In this document: positions 27,120 through 35,249 of the stretch, in pieces
Numbering within the stretch: the stretch's first letter is position 1
How the letters are laid out: each line of letters opens with the position of its first letter
From: Burkholderia sp. HI2500
GTDB lineage: Bacteria > Pseudomonadota > Gammaproteobacteria > Burkholderiales > Burkholderiaceae
Assembly (NCBI RefSeq): GCF_002223055.1
Contig: NZ_NKFL01000006.1
Coordinates: 2,046,001 to 2,110,000 of the forward strand
Length of the DNA stretch: 64,000 nt
Direction: 5' to 3'
Notes under the pieces: generated by a model
The model's database searches: none
Seen by the model: the letters and a program-made list of their open reading frames with translations, nothing else
Told to the model about the DNA's origin: nothing
Program-made: the position numbers and the translations under genes

Positions 27120-28595
27120 TCATTCATGTTCCGCACTCCCCTTGCCGAGTTCGGCCTTCAGCACGAAGCTGTTCGACGCCGCGTATTCCTGGCCCGGCTT
27201 GAGCCCCTTCAGCACTTCGGTCGCCCGTTCGTCGCGCCGGCCCGTTTCGACGGCCTGCGCGACGAAACCCTTCGACGAGCGCACGAAGACGGACGGTGCG
27301 CCGTCGACGTCCTGCAGCGCGTCGCTCGCGACCGCGAGCGGCACGCCCTGCTTGCCCGCGTCGACCGACACGTTCACGAACATCCCGGGCCGCCACACGC
27401 CGTCCGGGTTCGGCAGCACGACGCGCGCCGGCGCGGTGCGCGTCTGTTCGCCAAGCAGCGACCCCACGTACGCGATCGGGCCGCTCGAGCGCGATTCGAA
27501 CGCGGTCGCGATGACCGTCGCATCGCGGCCGACCCGCACGTCGTTCAGCCGCTGCGCCGGCACGGCCATCTCGGCCCATACCGTCGAGAGATCAGAGATC
27601 ACGAACATGCTGGCGTCGGCGGCAATCGCTTCACCCGGCGTCGCGTGCTTCTCGACGATCGTGCCCGCGAACGGCGCGCGCAGTTCGTAGCGGTTCAGCG
27701 CGCCCGCGCCGACCGGCGCATTCAGCGCGGCGAGCTTCTGTCGCGCGTTCTGCACGGCGATCTCGGCTTCACGCAACTGCACCTGCGCCTGCTGGTAGTC
27801 CTGCTCGGCCGAGATGCGCTCCTTCCACAGCGTGCGCTCGCGCTCGTAGGTCGCGCGGGCGCCCGACAGCCGGCGCTCGGCCGTCAGCAGCTCGCTGCGC
27901 CGGTCGGCGAGATCGGTGCTCGCGATCACGGCCAGCACCTGCCCCTTCGCGACGTTCTGCCCGAGCGACACCGACACCTGCTCGACGATCCCGGCCACGC
28001 GCGGCACCACGTGCGCGGTGCGATCCTCGTTGAACTTGATCTCGCCCGGCAACTGGAACGGCGTCGCGATCTGCGCGGGGCCGGCCTTCGCCAGCGCGAT
28101 CTTCGAGGTCGCGAGCTGCGCGTCGGTCAACGCGATCGCGCCGTCGGCGCGGGCGAACGGGAACGATGCCGATTCATTGCCCGCCTTCACGTCGATCGTC
28201 GCGTCGAACACGTGCGGCTTGCCGATCGACTGCGCGGATACGAACTTCTGGCCGGCCGCGTCGAAACGCAACGGCTCGTGCGTGCGGTCGTAGCGAACCA
28301 GCGTGCCGGACACGGTGACGCCCTTGTCCGCCGGCTTGCCGTCGACGAACGGATAGACGATGAGGCGCGCGTCGCCGGGTTTCTCCGTCATCACGATTTC
28401 GACGGACAGCTTGCCGCGCTTGAGCACGACACCGCCGCGCTCGCCGGTGGCTTCGGTGGATGAAGCGGCAACGGCCGCCGCCGATGCGGACGCGCCGTTG
28501 CCGCCGCCGTTGCGCGTGACGCCGAGTGCGCCGATGACGATCCCGGCGCTGCCCAGCACGACCGCCGCGATGATCAGGATTCTGTTGCGTGACAT
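27120..28595 (-). CDS. czcB: CzcB-type periplasmic adaptor (membrane fusion) protein
   Basis: A 491-residue adaptor. An N-terminal anchor (RILIIAAVVLGSAGIVIGAL) leads to an extra CzcB-type N-terminal domain (EIVMTEKPGDARLIVYPFVD), then the lipoyl/barrel-sandwich halves (AHVVPRVAGIVEQVSVSLGQ and APFAGTIVEKHATPGEAI) around a helical hairpin with RRLSGARATYERERTL, and the beta-barrel and membrane-proximal domains. It links CzcA to CzcC. It starts 34 bases after czcC. The Gly/Asn/Ala-rich stretch at residues 30-50 is a flexible tether. Confidence 0.92.
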   Translation of the reverse strand: MSRNRILIIAAVVLGSAGIVIGALGVTRNGGGNGASASAAAVAASSTEATGERGGVVLKRGKLSVEIVMTEKPGDARLIVYPFVDGKPADKGVTVSGTLVRYDRTHEPLRFDAAGQKFVSAQSIGKPHVFDATIDVKAGNESASFPFARADGAIALTDAQLATSKIALAKAGPAQIATPFQLPGEIKFNEDRTAHVVPRVAGIVEQVSVSLGQNVAKGQVLAVIASTDLADRRSELLTAERRLSGARATYERERTLWKERISAEQDYQQAQVQLREAEIAVQNARQKLAALNAPVGAGALNRYELRAPFAGTIVEKHATPGEAIAADASMFVISDLSTVWAEMAVPAQRLNDVRVGRDATVIATAFESRSSGPIAYVGSLLGEQTRTAPARVVLPNPDGVWRPGMFVNVSVDAGKQGVPLAVASDALQDVDGAPSVFVRSSKGFVAQAVETGRRDERATEVLKGLKPGQEYAASNSFVLKAELGKGSAEHE

Positions 28596-28629
28596 GGTGA
28601 TCCTTCAGGTAAAAGAGGCGTCCGTTGCG

Positions 28630-29958
28630 CTATTGCGCGACCGGTGCCGGTGCGAACGGCGCAAGTGGCGTTCCGACCAGCCGGCCGATGTCGGCGCGAG
28701 CCGTATGGGCATCGGCGAGCGCACGCACGTATTGCGACTGGCCCTGGAACAGCGTGCGCTGCGCGTCGAGCACGTCGAGGAAGCTGAACTTCCCGAGCTC
28801 GTAGCCGCGCGACATCGCGTCGAGCGCAAGGCGCGCGGCCGGCAGGATGTCGGCCTTCAACCGCTGCGCTTCCTGCGCGGCGGCTTCGAAATTCGCGTAT
28901 GCCTGCGTGAGGTCCAGCCGCAGGCGCGTGCGTTCGCGATCGAGATCGGCATTCGCGCGCGCGGCCTTGTGCGTCGCCTCGAGCAGCGCGCCCTTGTTCG
29001 TGTTGAACAGCGGAATCGGGATCGACACACCGACCACCGCCTGGTTGTCCGGCACGCCGCCCGTGGTCACGCGCTTCACGCCCGCGCTGATCGTCACGTC
29101 CGGAATGCGCCGCGCACGTTCGAGCGACACGGCCGCGTTCGAGCGCAGCATCTCGGCGCGCGCGATCCGTGCAAGCGGGGAATCATCGAGCTGCGCGGTC
29201 AGCGCGGACAACGGCTCGACCGGCGGCACGGCTTCGAGGTCGCCCTGCACGGCAAGCCGGCCGTCGCGCGCCTCGCCCATCACCGCGTTCAGCTTCTCGC
29301 GCGCGACCTCGACACGGCCGCGCGCCGTCACCACTTCGATCTGCACGCCGGCCGCCGCCACGTGCGCCTTGGTCGCCTCGACCGGCGACACCTTGCCGGC
29401 CTGCGCCCGGCGGCTCGCGAGATCCGCGGAGCGCGCGGCGATCGCGGCCGATTCCTCCGTCACCTGAAGCTGGCGCTGCGCGGCGAGCAGGCCGTAGAAC
29501 GCGGCGATCACGTCGGCGCGCACGACGGCGCCCTGCTCGTCGAGCGATGCATTGGCCGCTTCCCTGCCGTACGACGCGACATCGAGCCGCGCGCTGCGCT
29601 TGCCGCCGAGTTCGATCGTCTGGTTGATCAGCGCGGTCGACGTGCGTTCGGCGCGGCGGAACCCTTCCTGCAGGAACGACACTTCGGGATTGGGACGCGC
29701 GCCGGCCTGCATCAGTGCACCGGCCGACGCATCGACGTCCGCGCGCGCGCCGCGCAGCGCCGGATTGTTCCGGGCCGCGACCGATAGCGCATCGGCAAGC
29801 GTCAATGAGTTGGACGGGAGAGCGTCGGGGGGCGGTGCGCTGATCGGCGCGACGCTGCCGGAAGCAGACAGGGCCGGCCCCGGCGACAGCGACGGCTGCG
29901 CATGAGCCGTCGCGGCCATCGCGAAGACGATGACCACGGCGAGGTTGAGCTTGAGCAT
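28630..29958 (-). CDS. czcC: CzcC-type outer-membrane efflux protein (TolC family)
   Basis: A 442-residue protein with a signal peptide (LAVVIVFAMAATAHA) and two OEP repeats: LTLADALSVAARNNPALRGA, and in the second half ARANADLDRERTRLRLDL with the GKFSFLDVLDAQRTLFQGQS hairpin. These are hallmarks of TolC-family channels. It is the first gene of the czcCBA-regulator-kinase operon, and the 11-base-phased box at 30016-30041 lies 58 bases upstream of its start. Confidence 0.92.
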   Translation of the reverse strand: MLKLNLAVVIVFAMAATAHAQPSLSPGPALSASGSVAPISAPPPDALPSNSLTLADALSVAARNNPALRGARADVDASAGALMQAGARPNPEVSFLQEGFRRAERTSTALINQTIELGGKRSARLDVASYGREAANASLDEQGAVVRADVIAAFYGLLAAQRQLQVTEESAAIAARSADLASRRAQAGKVSPVEATKAHVAAAGVQIEVVTARGRVEVAREKLNAVMGEARDGRLAVQGDLEAVPPVEPLSALTAQLDDSPLARIARAEMLRSNAAVSLERARRIPDVTISAGVKRVTTGGVPDNQAVVGVSIPIPLFNTNKGALLEATHKAARANADLDRERTRLRLDLTQAYANFEAAAQEAQRLKADILPAARLALDAMSRGYELGKFSFLDVLDAQRTLFQGQSQYVRALADAHTARADIGRLVGTPLAPFAPAPVAQ

Positions 29959-30015
29959 GTTCGGTTCTGCGGTAACGGTTCGCGACCGATGCTACGGTTC
30001 GGCCGCAGTGCGAAC

Positions 30016-30041
30016 ATGAGGCGAAGATGATATTTCCGTCA
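30016..30041 (-). promoter_or_regulatory. response-regulator box before czcC
   Basis: On the minus strand TGACGGAAATATCAT (30041-30027), seven bases, then TCAT (30019-30016). TAGCAT (29994-29989) lies 32 bases after the first TCAT and serves as -10. This is the likely autoregulated promoter of the efflux operon. Confidence 0.7.
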
Positions 30042-30200
30042 TGTTGGGGCGGCCGCGTGCGCGCGTGCGGCGCCCTGCGAGAGCCATGCCCCGCTTCGGC
30101 GATCAGGAGAATTCGATGAACGTACGGCGCGACGGCCGCACGGAAGATGGCAGTAGCACGGGGAATCGGCACACGTGCGCAGCGATTCTCCGCCGGCGAA

Positions 30201-31391
30201 TCAGGCAGCCCCTCGCTTCGCGCGCCGCCGCTGCACGAGCCAGTCAAGCAATTGCCGCCCGTCGCGCTCGCCGAACCAGCGAGCATGACCGATCAGGTAG
30301 CCGTCGTACGCGATATCGACGATGGCCGGTGCATCGATGATGCAACCGAAATAAGCGACTTCCGACAGCGCGAACTCCGTATGCACGATCGGCAGCAGCG
30401 CGACCAGCGCCGCATAGGCTTCGTCGCCCAGCGGTTCGAGCGATTCGTACCCGTCGAGCAGCGCATCGATCTGCGCATACTCGACGCGCCGCGCATCGGC
30501 CGGCGCCATCCAGTCGACCGTATTGCGCTCGATCGCGAGCGCGAGATCCATCACCGCGCAGGTGCGATCCGACAGCCCGAAATCCAGCACGGTCCGTACT
30601 TGCGCACCGGGCCCCGCTTCGGTCCACAACAGGTTCGACGCATGCCAGTCGCCGTGCGTCCACAGCGGCGGCAGCGCAGGCAACAGCGGCACGAGGCGCG
30701 CATGATACGGGCCGATCGCATCGGCCACGTCGCCGCGCCAGTCACGCGCACCGAGCGCGCGCACGAGCAGCGGCTGCGCGTCGACCCAGCGTTCGAGCGC
30801 GCCCGCCAGATCGGCGGACGACAGCACGCGAAAGCTCGACAGCAGGGTACGCACGGGCCGCGCCGGCGCATCGTAGCCGGCCGACGCGCGATGCAGCTCG
30901 GCCAGCGCGCGGCCGGCCGCGTACGCGTGCGAAGCATGCGTGAACGGCTGCCACGACATCACGCCGCGATATGGGTCGACGCCCGGCGCCCGGACGTGCA
31001 CCTCGTAGGTCCAGTCGCCGGATGCGAATGCGGTCGCGCCGTCGCGATCGGCAAGAATGTCGACCACCGGCATCCCGCGCTCGCGCAGATGCGCGATGAA
31101 ACGATGCTCTTCCTCGAGCCCTGCGACATCGCGCAGGCTCACATGATGACGCTTGACGAACAGCCCACGCCCGTCCGTCATCTGCACCAGGACGGCCGCC
31201 GCGAACTGCCGCGGGCTGTGCCATGTGAGCCGCGCGGGCTCGCCGGCGCCGTCGATCCGGGCGAGCACCGCCGCCACCTCGTCGTGCGTCATCAGCGGCC
31301 AGTCGCGCTCGGCCTGCTCGCCGTCGACGCCGAATTGCGGCGGGGCGACGTCACGCGACAGGGATCCGTCCGGCTCGAGGGGGAATGACAT
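30201..31391 (-). CDS. aminoglycoside phosphotransferase/choline-kinase-fold small-molecule kinase
   Basis: A 396-residue kinase-like protein. VQMTDGRGLFVKRHH carries the ATP-binding Lys, LWTHGDWHASNLLW is the catalytic Brenner motif (HGDxxxxN), and VLDFGLSDRTCAVMDLALAI is the metal-binding DFG-like segment. The APH family includes kinases for vitamins (thiamine, hydroxyethylthiazole), choline and sugars. It lies 41 bases downstream of a PnuC-type transporter, after a TonB receptor. The context favours phosphorylation of an imported vitamin or nucleoside over antibiotic resistance; the substrate is unknown. Confidence 0.8.
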   Translation of the reverse strand: MSFPLEPDGSLSRDVAPPQFGVDGEQAERDWPLMTHDEVAAVLARIDGAGEPARLTWHSPRQFAAAVLVQMTDGRGLFVKRHHVSLRDVAGLEEEHRFIAHLRERGMPVVDILADRDGATAFASGDWTYEVHVRAPGVDPYRGVMSWQPFTHASHAYAAGRALAELHRASAGYDAPARPVRTLLSSFRVLSSADLAGALERWVDAQPLLVRALGARDWRGDVADAIGPYHARLVPLLPALPPLWTHGDWHASNLLWTEAGPGAQVRTVLDFGLSDRTCAVMDLALAIERNTVDWMAPADARRVEYAQIDALLDGYESLEPLGDEAYAALVALLPIVHTEFALSEVAYFGCIIDAPAIVDIAYDGYLIGHARWFGERDGRQLLDWLVQRRRAKRGAA

Positions 31392-31432
31392 GAACGACGT
31401 TGCTCCGTGGTTGATTCAGATCGGCACGTGGA

Positions 31433-32065
31433 TCAGCGCGCGCCGCCGCTGGTTGCCAGCGCACCGCCGGCCGCCGCGCGCAGCGCCGCGGCCGTGCGGC
31501 TCCAGTCGCGCCAGCCGACGACGGCCAGCCCGATGAACAGCGCATAGAGTCCGGCCGTCAGATACAGTTCCTTGAACACGAACATCCCGACATACACGAC
31601 GTTCACGAGGATCCACAGCCCCCACGACGCGATGTAGCGCCGCGCAGTCCAGTATTGCGCGACGAGGCTGAACGCGGTCAGCGATGCATCGACGAACGGC
31701 AGCGCCGCATCGGTCCAGCGCGCCATCATCCCGCCGAGCAGCGCGCTGCCGACGACGGCCGCGATCAGGTCGGGCAGCATCTGCAGCGGCCGCACGCCCG
31801 TGACGGGTGCGACATCGCCCGCCGGCGCCGCGCTGCCGTCGGCCTCGCTCGCACGCTGCGCGAGCCAGCGTTGCCAGCCGTACACCTGCAGCACCGCGAA
31901 CGCGCCCTGCAGCAGCATGTCCGAATACAGCTTCGCGTCGAAGAAGATCCAGCCGTACAGCGCGACCGACACGAGCCCGACCGGCCAGCACAGCATGCGC
32001 CGCTTCGCGGTCAGCCAGATCGCGAGCGCGCTGACGATCACGCCGGCGATTTCGAGTGGGGACAT
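31433..32065 (-). CDS. PnuC-family vitamin transporter
   Basis: A 210-residue inner-membrane protein with about seven helices. LAIWLTAKRRMLCWPVGLVS near the N-terminus, the central FSLVAQYWTARRYIASWGLW and the later VYVGMFVFKELYLTAGLYAL are characteristic; WxxR-type aromatic residues line the substrate site in structures of this family. PnuC members carry nicotinamide riboside, thiamine (PnuT) or riboflavin (PnuX) by facilitated diffusion and rely on an intracellular kinase to trap the substrate. A kinase gene follows and a TonB receptor precedes it. The vitamin cannot be chosen from sequence. Confidence 0.83.
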   Translation of the reverse strand: MSPLEIAGVIVSALAIWLTAKRRMLCWPVGLVSVALYGWIFFDAKLYSDMLLQGAFAVLQVYGWQRWLAQRASEADGSAAPAGDVAPVTGVRPLQMLPDLIAAVVGSALLGGMMARWTDAALPFVDASLTAFSLVAQYWTARRYIASWGLWILVNVVYVGMFVFKELYLTAGLYALFIGLAVVGWRDWSRTAAALRAAAGGALATSGGAR

Positions 32066-32124
32066 CGTCTGTGCTCTCCAGGTTGGCTGCCGGGGCCGCG
32101 CATCACGCGGCCGGTTCCGGACGA

Positions 32125-34353
32125 TCAGAAATCATAGGTCAACGACACGCGCGCGGTGCGCGGCGCACCCGGAAACAGGTACGCATCGCCTTGCTGCTCG
32201 CCCGCGTCGCGCCAGTAGAACTTGTTGAACAGATTGTCCACCGACACGCGCAGCACCGTGCGATGGCCGCCGATCTTCGTCGTATAGCGTGCGCCGAGAT
32301 TGAACACGAACCACGACGGCACGCGCGCGGTGCCCTCCTCGTTCGCGTTGCGGGCCGCGCTGTACTCGACGCCGCCCAGCACGTTCAGCCCCGCGACGCC
32401 CGGCACCGCGTAATCCGCATACACTGTCGCGCGCAGCGCCGGCACGTTGATGATCTGGTGCCCTTCATACGCCGGCGACCCGGAATCGTACGCACGCGCA
32501 CGAATCGCCGCGACGCTGGCCGTCAGCCCCAGGCGCTCGGTCACGCGCCCGGCCGCGCCGAGCTCCATCCCCTGGTGCCGCTGCGTGCCGCGCTGCACGA
32601 ACGTGTAACGCGTGCCCGATGCGTCCGGGTCGGCAAACTGGAACGGCTTGCTGATCGAGAACACGGCGGCCGTGAGGCTCAGCCGGTCGAGCCAGTCGTA
32701 TTTTGCACCGACCTCGAACTGGTGCGATTCCACCGGCGGCAGGAACGCATACGCGTTGGTCGCGCGCACCGGTGCCTGGTCGCCGAGCGACAGCGCCTTG
32801 CTGTACGACGCGTACAGCGACAGCACGTTCACCGGCTTGTAGACGAGCGCCACCTGCGGCAGGAACACCGAGCGGTCGGTATGCGTCGCGTCGCCGTCGA
32901 GGCTGCTCCAGCTGCGCTGGCGCAGCAGCACTTCCTTGCCGCCCGCGAGCACCTGCCAGTGTTCGCCGATGCTGATGCGGTCGAGCCCGAACACGCCGTA
33001 TTGCCACGCATCGAGGCGCGGATACGACGGGCCGGGCGAATTCGGCGACGGAGAAAACGTGGTGTCGGGCCCGTAGACGTTCTCGCTGCCCACGTAGTCG
33101 TACACGGCGTCGGCCATGCTCACGACGCGGCGCTGCACGCTCACGCCGAGCGTCAGCTCGTGCCGCAGCGGGCCCGTCGCGAACTTGCCGGTCGTGACCG
33201 CACGCAGGTCGTCGTTGCGACGATATTCGCCGGGGCTGCGGAAGTCGTAGACGTCATAGTCGCCGTTCGCGCCGAAGAAGAACGGCGACGTCGCGCCGGC
33301 CGTGCAGCTCGCCGCGTACGAGCAGCCGTACGCGAACGCGCTGTTGTCGTCGATCATCGTGCGGCTGCGGCCGGCGGCGATGTAGGCCTTCCAGTCGTCG
33401 TTGAACTGGTAGTCGAAGCGCGCGTTCAGGTTCAGCGCGTCGGTCGTCAGCGGTTTCGCCCACGGTTGCGTGCCGAGCGCCTTCGACGTCGTCTTGACCG
33501 ACGGCACGACGGTGCCGCCAAGCAGCTGATAGCCGGGGGCGGAACGCTGGATCCACTGCTGGAATTCGGCGTTGAGCTGCAGGCTCGCACGCGGGCTGAT
33601 GTCCCAGTCGGCGGCGATCGAGCCGAACGTGCGCCGTCCGTTCGTGCCGTCGATGTACGAGTGCATGTTCTCCTTCGCGGCATTGATCCGGAAGCCGAAC
33701 TGATTGTCGGGGCCGAAGCGGCGGCCGAGATCGACGGCCGCCGACGTCGAGCCGCGGCTGTCGACGCCGCCAGTCACGCTCGCGACGTTCGCCGAGCGCT
33801 TCGTCACGAAGTTGATCACGCCGCCCGGCGCGACGACGCCGCTGTCGATGCCCGCGAGCCCCTTCAGGATCTCGACGCGCTCCTTGTTCTCGAGCGGCAC
33901 GTTCTGCTCGCCGGACACCGTCAGCCCGTCGATCCGGATCGCGCTCGCGAGATCGACCGGGAAGCCGCGGATCGCAAACCCTTCGAAATAGCCGACCGGC
34001 GCATAGTCGTTGACGACCGATGCGTCGTTGCGCACGACGTCGCTCAACCGCTTCGCCTGCTGGTCGTCGAGCTGCGCGCGCGTGACGACGCTCACCGACG
34101 CCGGCGTGTCGCGCAGCGGCGTGTCGTCGAGCCCCGCGACCGATGCGTTGCGTACGCGCAGCGCGTTGCCGCGCTCGCCGCTCACCGTGATCGTCGGCAG
34201 CGTCGCGCTGCCGGCCGCCTCCGTGTCCGGCGCCGGCGTGTCGCCCTGCGCCGCGGCGGCCTGGGCCGCGAAAAGCGTGATGCCGAGACCGACGCCAAGC
34301 CCGACTTTCGCGCGCCGCCGTGCGCGCGACGCTGTTGTTCTATTCACCGTCAT
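32125..34353 (-). CDS. TonB-dependent outer-membrane receptor
   Basis: A 742-residue receptor. The signal peptide ends near LFAAQAAAAQ, and a TonB-box-like TLPTITVSG follows. The plug has LRDTPASVSVVTRAQLDDQQ and ERVEILKGLAGIDSGVVAPG, then a 22-strand barrel ending in ARVSLTYDF with terminal Phe. By sequence it falls in the siderophore-receptor group, but the operon (PnuC transporter and kinase downstream) suggests a vitamin or nucleoside ligand. The start at 34353 is set by the signal peptide. No obvious Fur box or known riboswitch precedes it. Confidence 0.88.
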   Translation of the reverse strand: MTVNRTTASRARRRAKVGLGVGLGITLFAAQAAAAQGDTPAPDTEAAGSATLPTITVSGERGNALRVRNASVAGLDDTPLRDTPASVSVVTRAQLDDQQAKRLSDVVRNDASVVNDYAPVGYFEGFAIRGFPVDLASAIRIDGLTVSGEQNVPLENKERVEILKGLAGIDSGVVAPGGVINFVTKRSANVASVTGGVDSRGSTSAAVDLGRRFGPDNQFGFRINAAKENMHSYIDGTNGRRTFGSIAADWDISPRASLQLNAEFQQWIQRSAPGYQLLGGTVVPSVKTTSKALGTQPWAKPLTTDALNLNARFDYQFNDDWKAYIAAGRSRTMIDDNSAFAYGCSYAASCTAGATSPFFFGANGDYDVYDFRSPGEYRRNDDLRAVTTGKFATGPLRHELTLGVSVQRRVVSMADAVYDYVGSENVYGPDTTFSPSPNSPGPSYPRLDAWQYGVFGLDRISIGEHWQVLAGGKEVLLRQRSWSSLDGDATHTDRSVFLPQVALVYKPVNVLSLYASYSKALSLGDQAPVRATNAYAFLPPVESHQFEVGAKYDWLDRLSLTAAVFSISKPFQFADPDASGTRYTFVQRGTQRHQGMELGAAGRVTERLGLTASVAAIRARAYDSGSPAYEGHQIINVPALRATVYADYAVPGVAGLNVLGGVEYSAARNANEEGTARVPSWFVFNLGARYTTKIGGHRTVLRVSVDNLFNKFYWRDAGEQQGDAYLFPGAPRTARVSLTYDF

Positions 34354-34922
34354 TGTTCTGGATGGAAAACTCGCCACTCGACCCTGTCGAAACCGTTTAC
34401 GAAGCTGCGAAGCGTGCCCGTGCGCGACATTCATCAGACGAATCGGACGATGCGGCACGCAAGCGGGCCGCTCGGTCAGGAAGACGCAGGATGGGACGTC
34501 GGATTCAGGTGATGCGCCGGGAACCGACGCGGCCGTCGACGGGTTCGTCGGGGGCGTGTCGGGCGGCCGGCGGCATCGCGCGGTCTTGTCATGCGGGGGG
34601 ACGCTTCGAACGCCTCGGTGCGGGCGCGACGCACTTGCGCGCACCGTTCGCTGGAACGGCGGCGTGCCCGTCGCGCGCGACATCGCGGCGCGGCGCGCAT
34701 TTTACCCCGGGCGGGGCTGACCGACCTGGAATCGGGCGAAACGGGAAACGGGGAAGGCGGGAATGAGGACAGCGCGATTCGCGCGGCACGACGACGGTGC
34801 CGATGGGCGCGTGACTTGCGTCGTGCGCGCCCGCGTCAACGGCCGGCGCCGTTGCGCGCCGGACATACGGCCGGAAACCGAAGCGGGCACGTTCGCCCGC
34901 TCGCGATTCGTCGGCCGTCTGC
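34354..34922. other. intergenic region upstream of the TonB receptor; no gene seen
   Basis: About 570 bases that hold the leader and promoter of the receptor operon. No protein-like frame, RNA gene, Fur box, or cobalamin or TPP riboswitch could be recognised on either strand. Confidence 0.5.
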
Positions 34923-35126
34923 TCAGAACCCCTGCATCGTCACGGTCGGATCGACGACCAGGTGCACGACGCCGTAGATGACCGCGCCGACGAGCACTGC
35001 GAGGATGATCGCCACGAACGGCAGCATCGTGAAGTTGGCGTTCGCGAGATCGGTCGCGTGCGCCTTGCTGTTGCGTACGCCGAAGAAACTCCACAGAACC
35101 AGTTTGATCATGCCGAGCAGTTTCAT
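34923..35126 (-). CDS. DUF2970 small membrane protein
   Basis: A 67-residue protein matching DUF2970: LVLWSFFGVRNSKAHATDLA followed by one transmembrane helix (LPFVAIILAVLVGAVIYGVV). The family is common in beta-proteobacteria and of unknown function. It stands alone, with 123 bases to the flavoprotein gene upstream. Confidence 0.8.
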   Translation of the reverse strand: MKLLGMIKLVLWSFFGVRNSKAHATDLANANFTMLPFVAIILAVLVGAVIYGVVHLVVDPTVTMQGF

Positions 35127-35249
35127 GATTGCGCTCCTTTCATCTATCGGTTGACGCTATCGTCGATCCAACCGGCATTCGAAAAAAGAAGCAGTTGCGC
35201 GCGCTTTTCGCGCAGCAGGCCATCTGCGGCCGCATGTCGCATGGGTGCG

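Noticed and set aside
30201..31391. Calling the APH-fold protein an aminoglycoside resistance gene
   Set aside because: The fold covers many kinases, and its operon partners are a vitamin-type transporter and receptor.
34500..34530. Minus-strand sequence CACCTGAATCCG upstream of the TonB receptor, reminiscent of part of a TPP riboswitch
   Set aside because: The other conserved elements (CTGAGA and the AATGCCAGCG block) are absent, so a TPP riboswitch is not supported.
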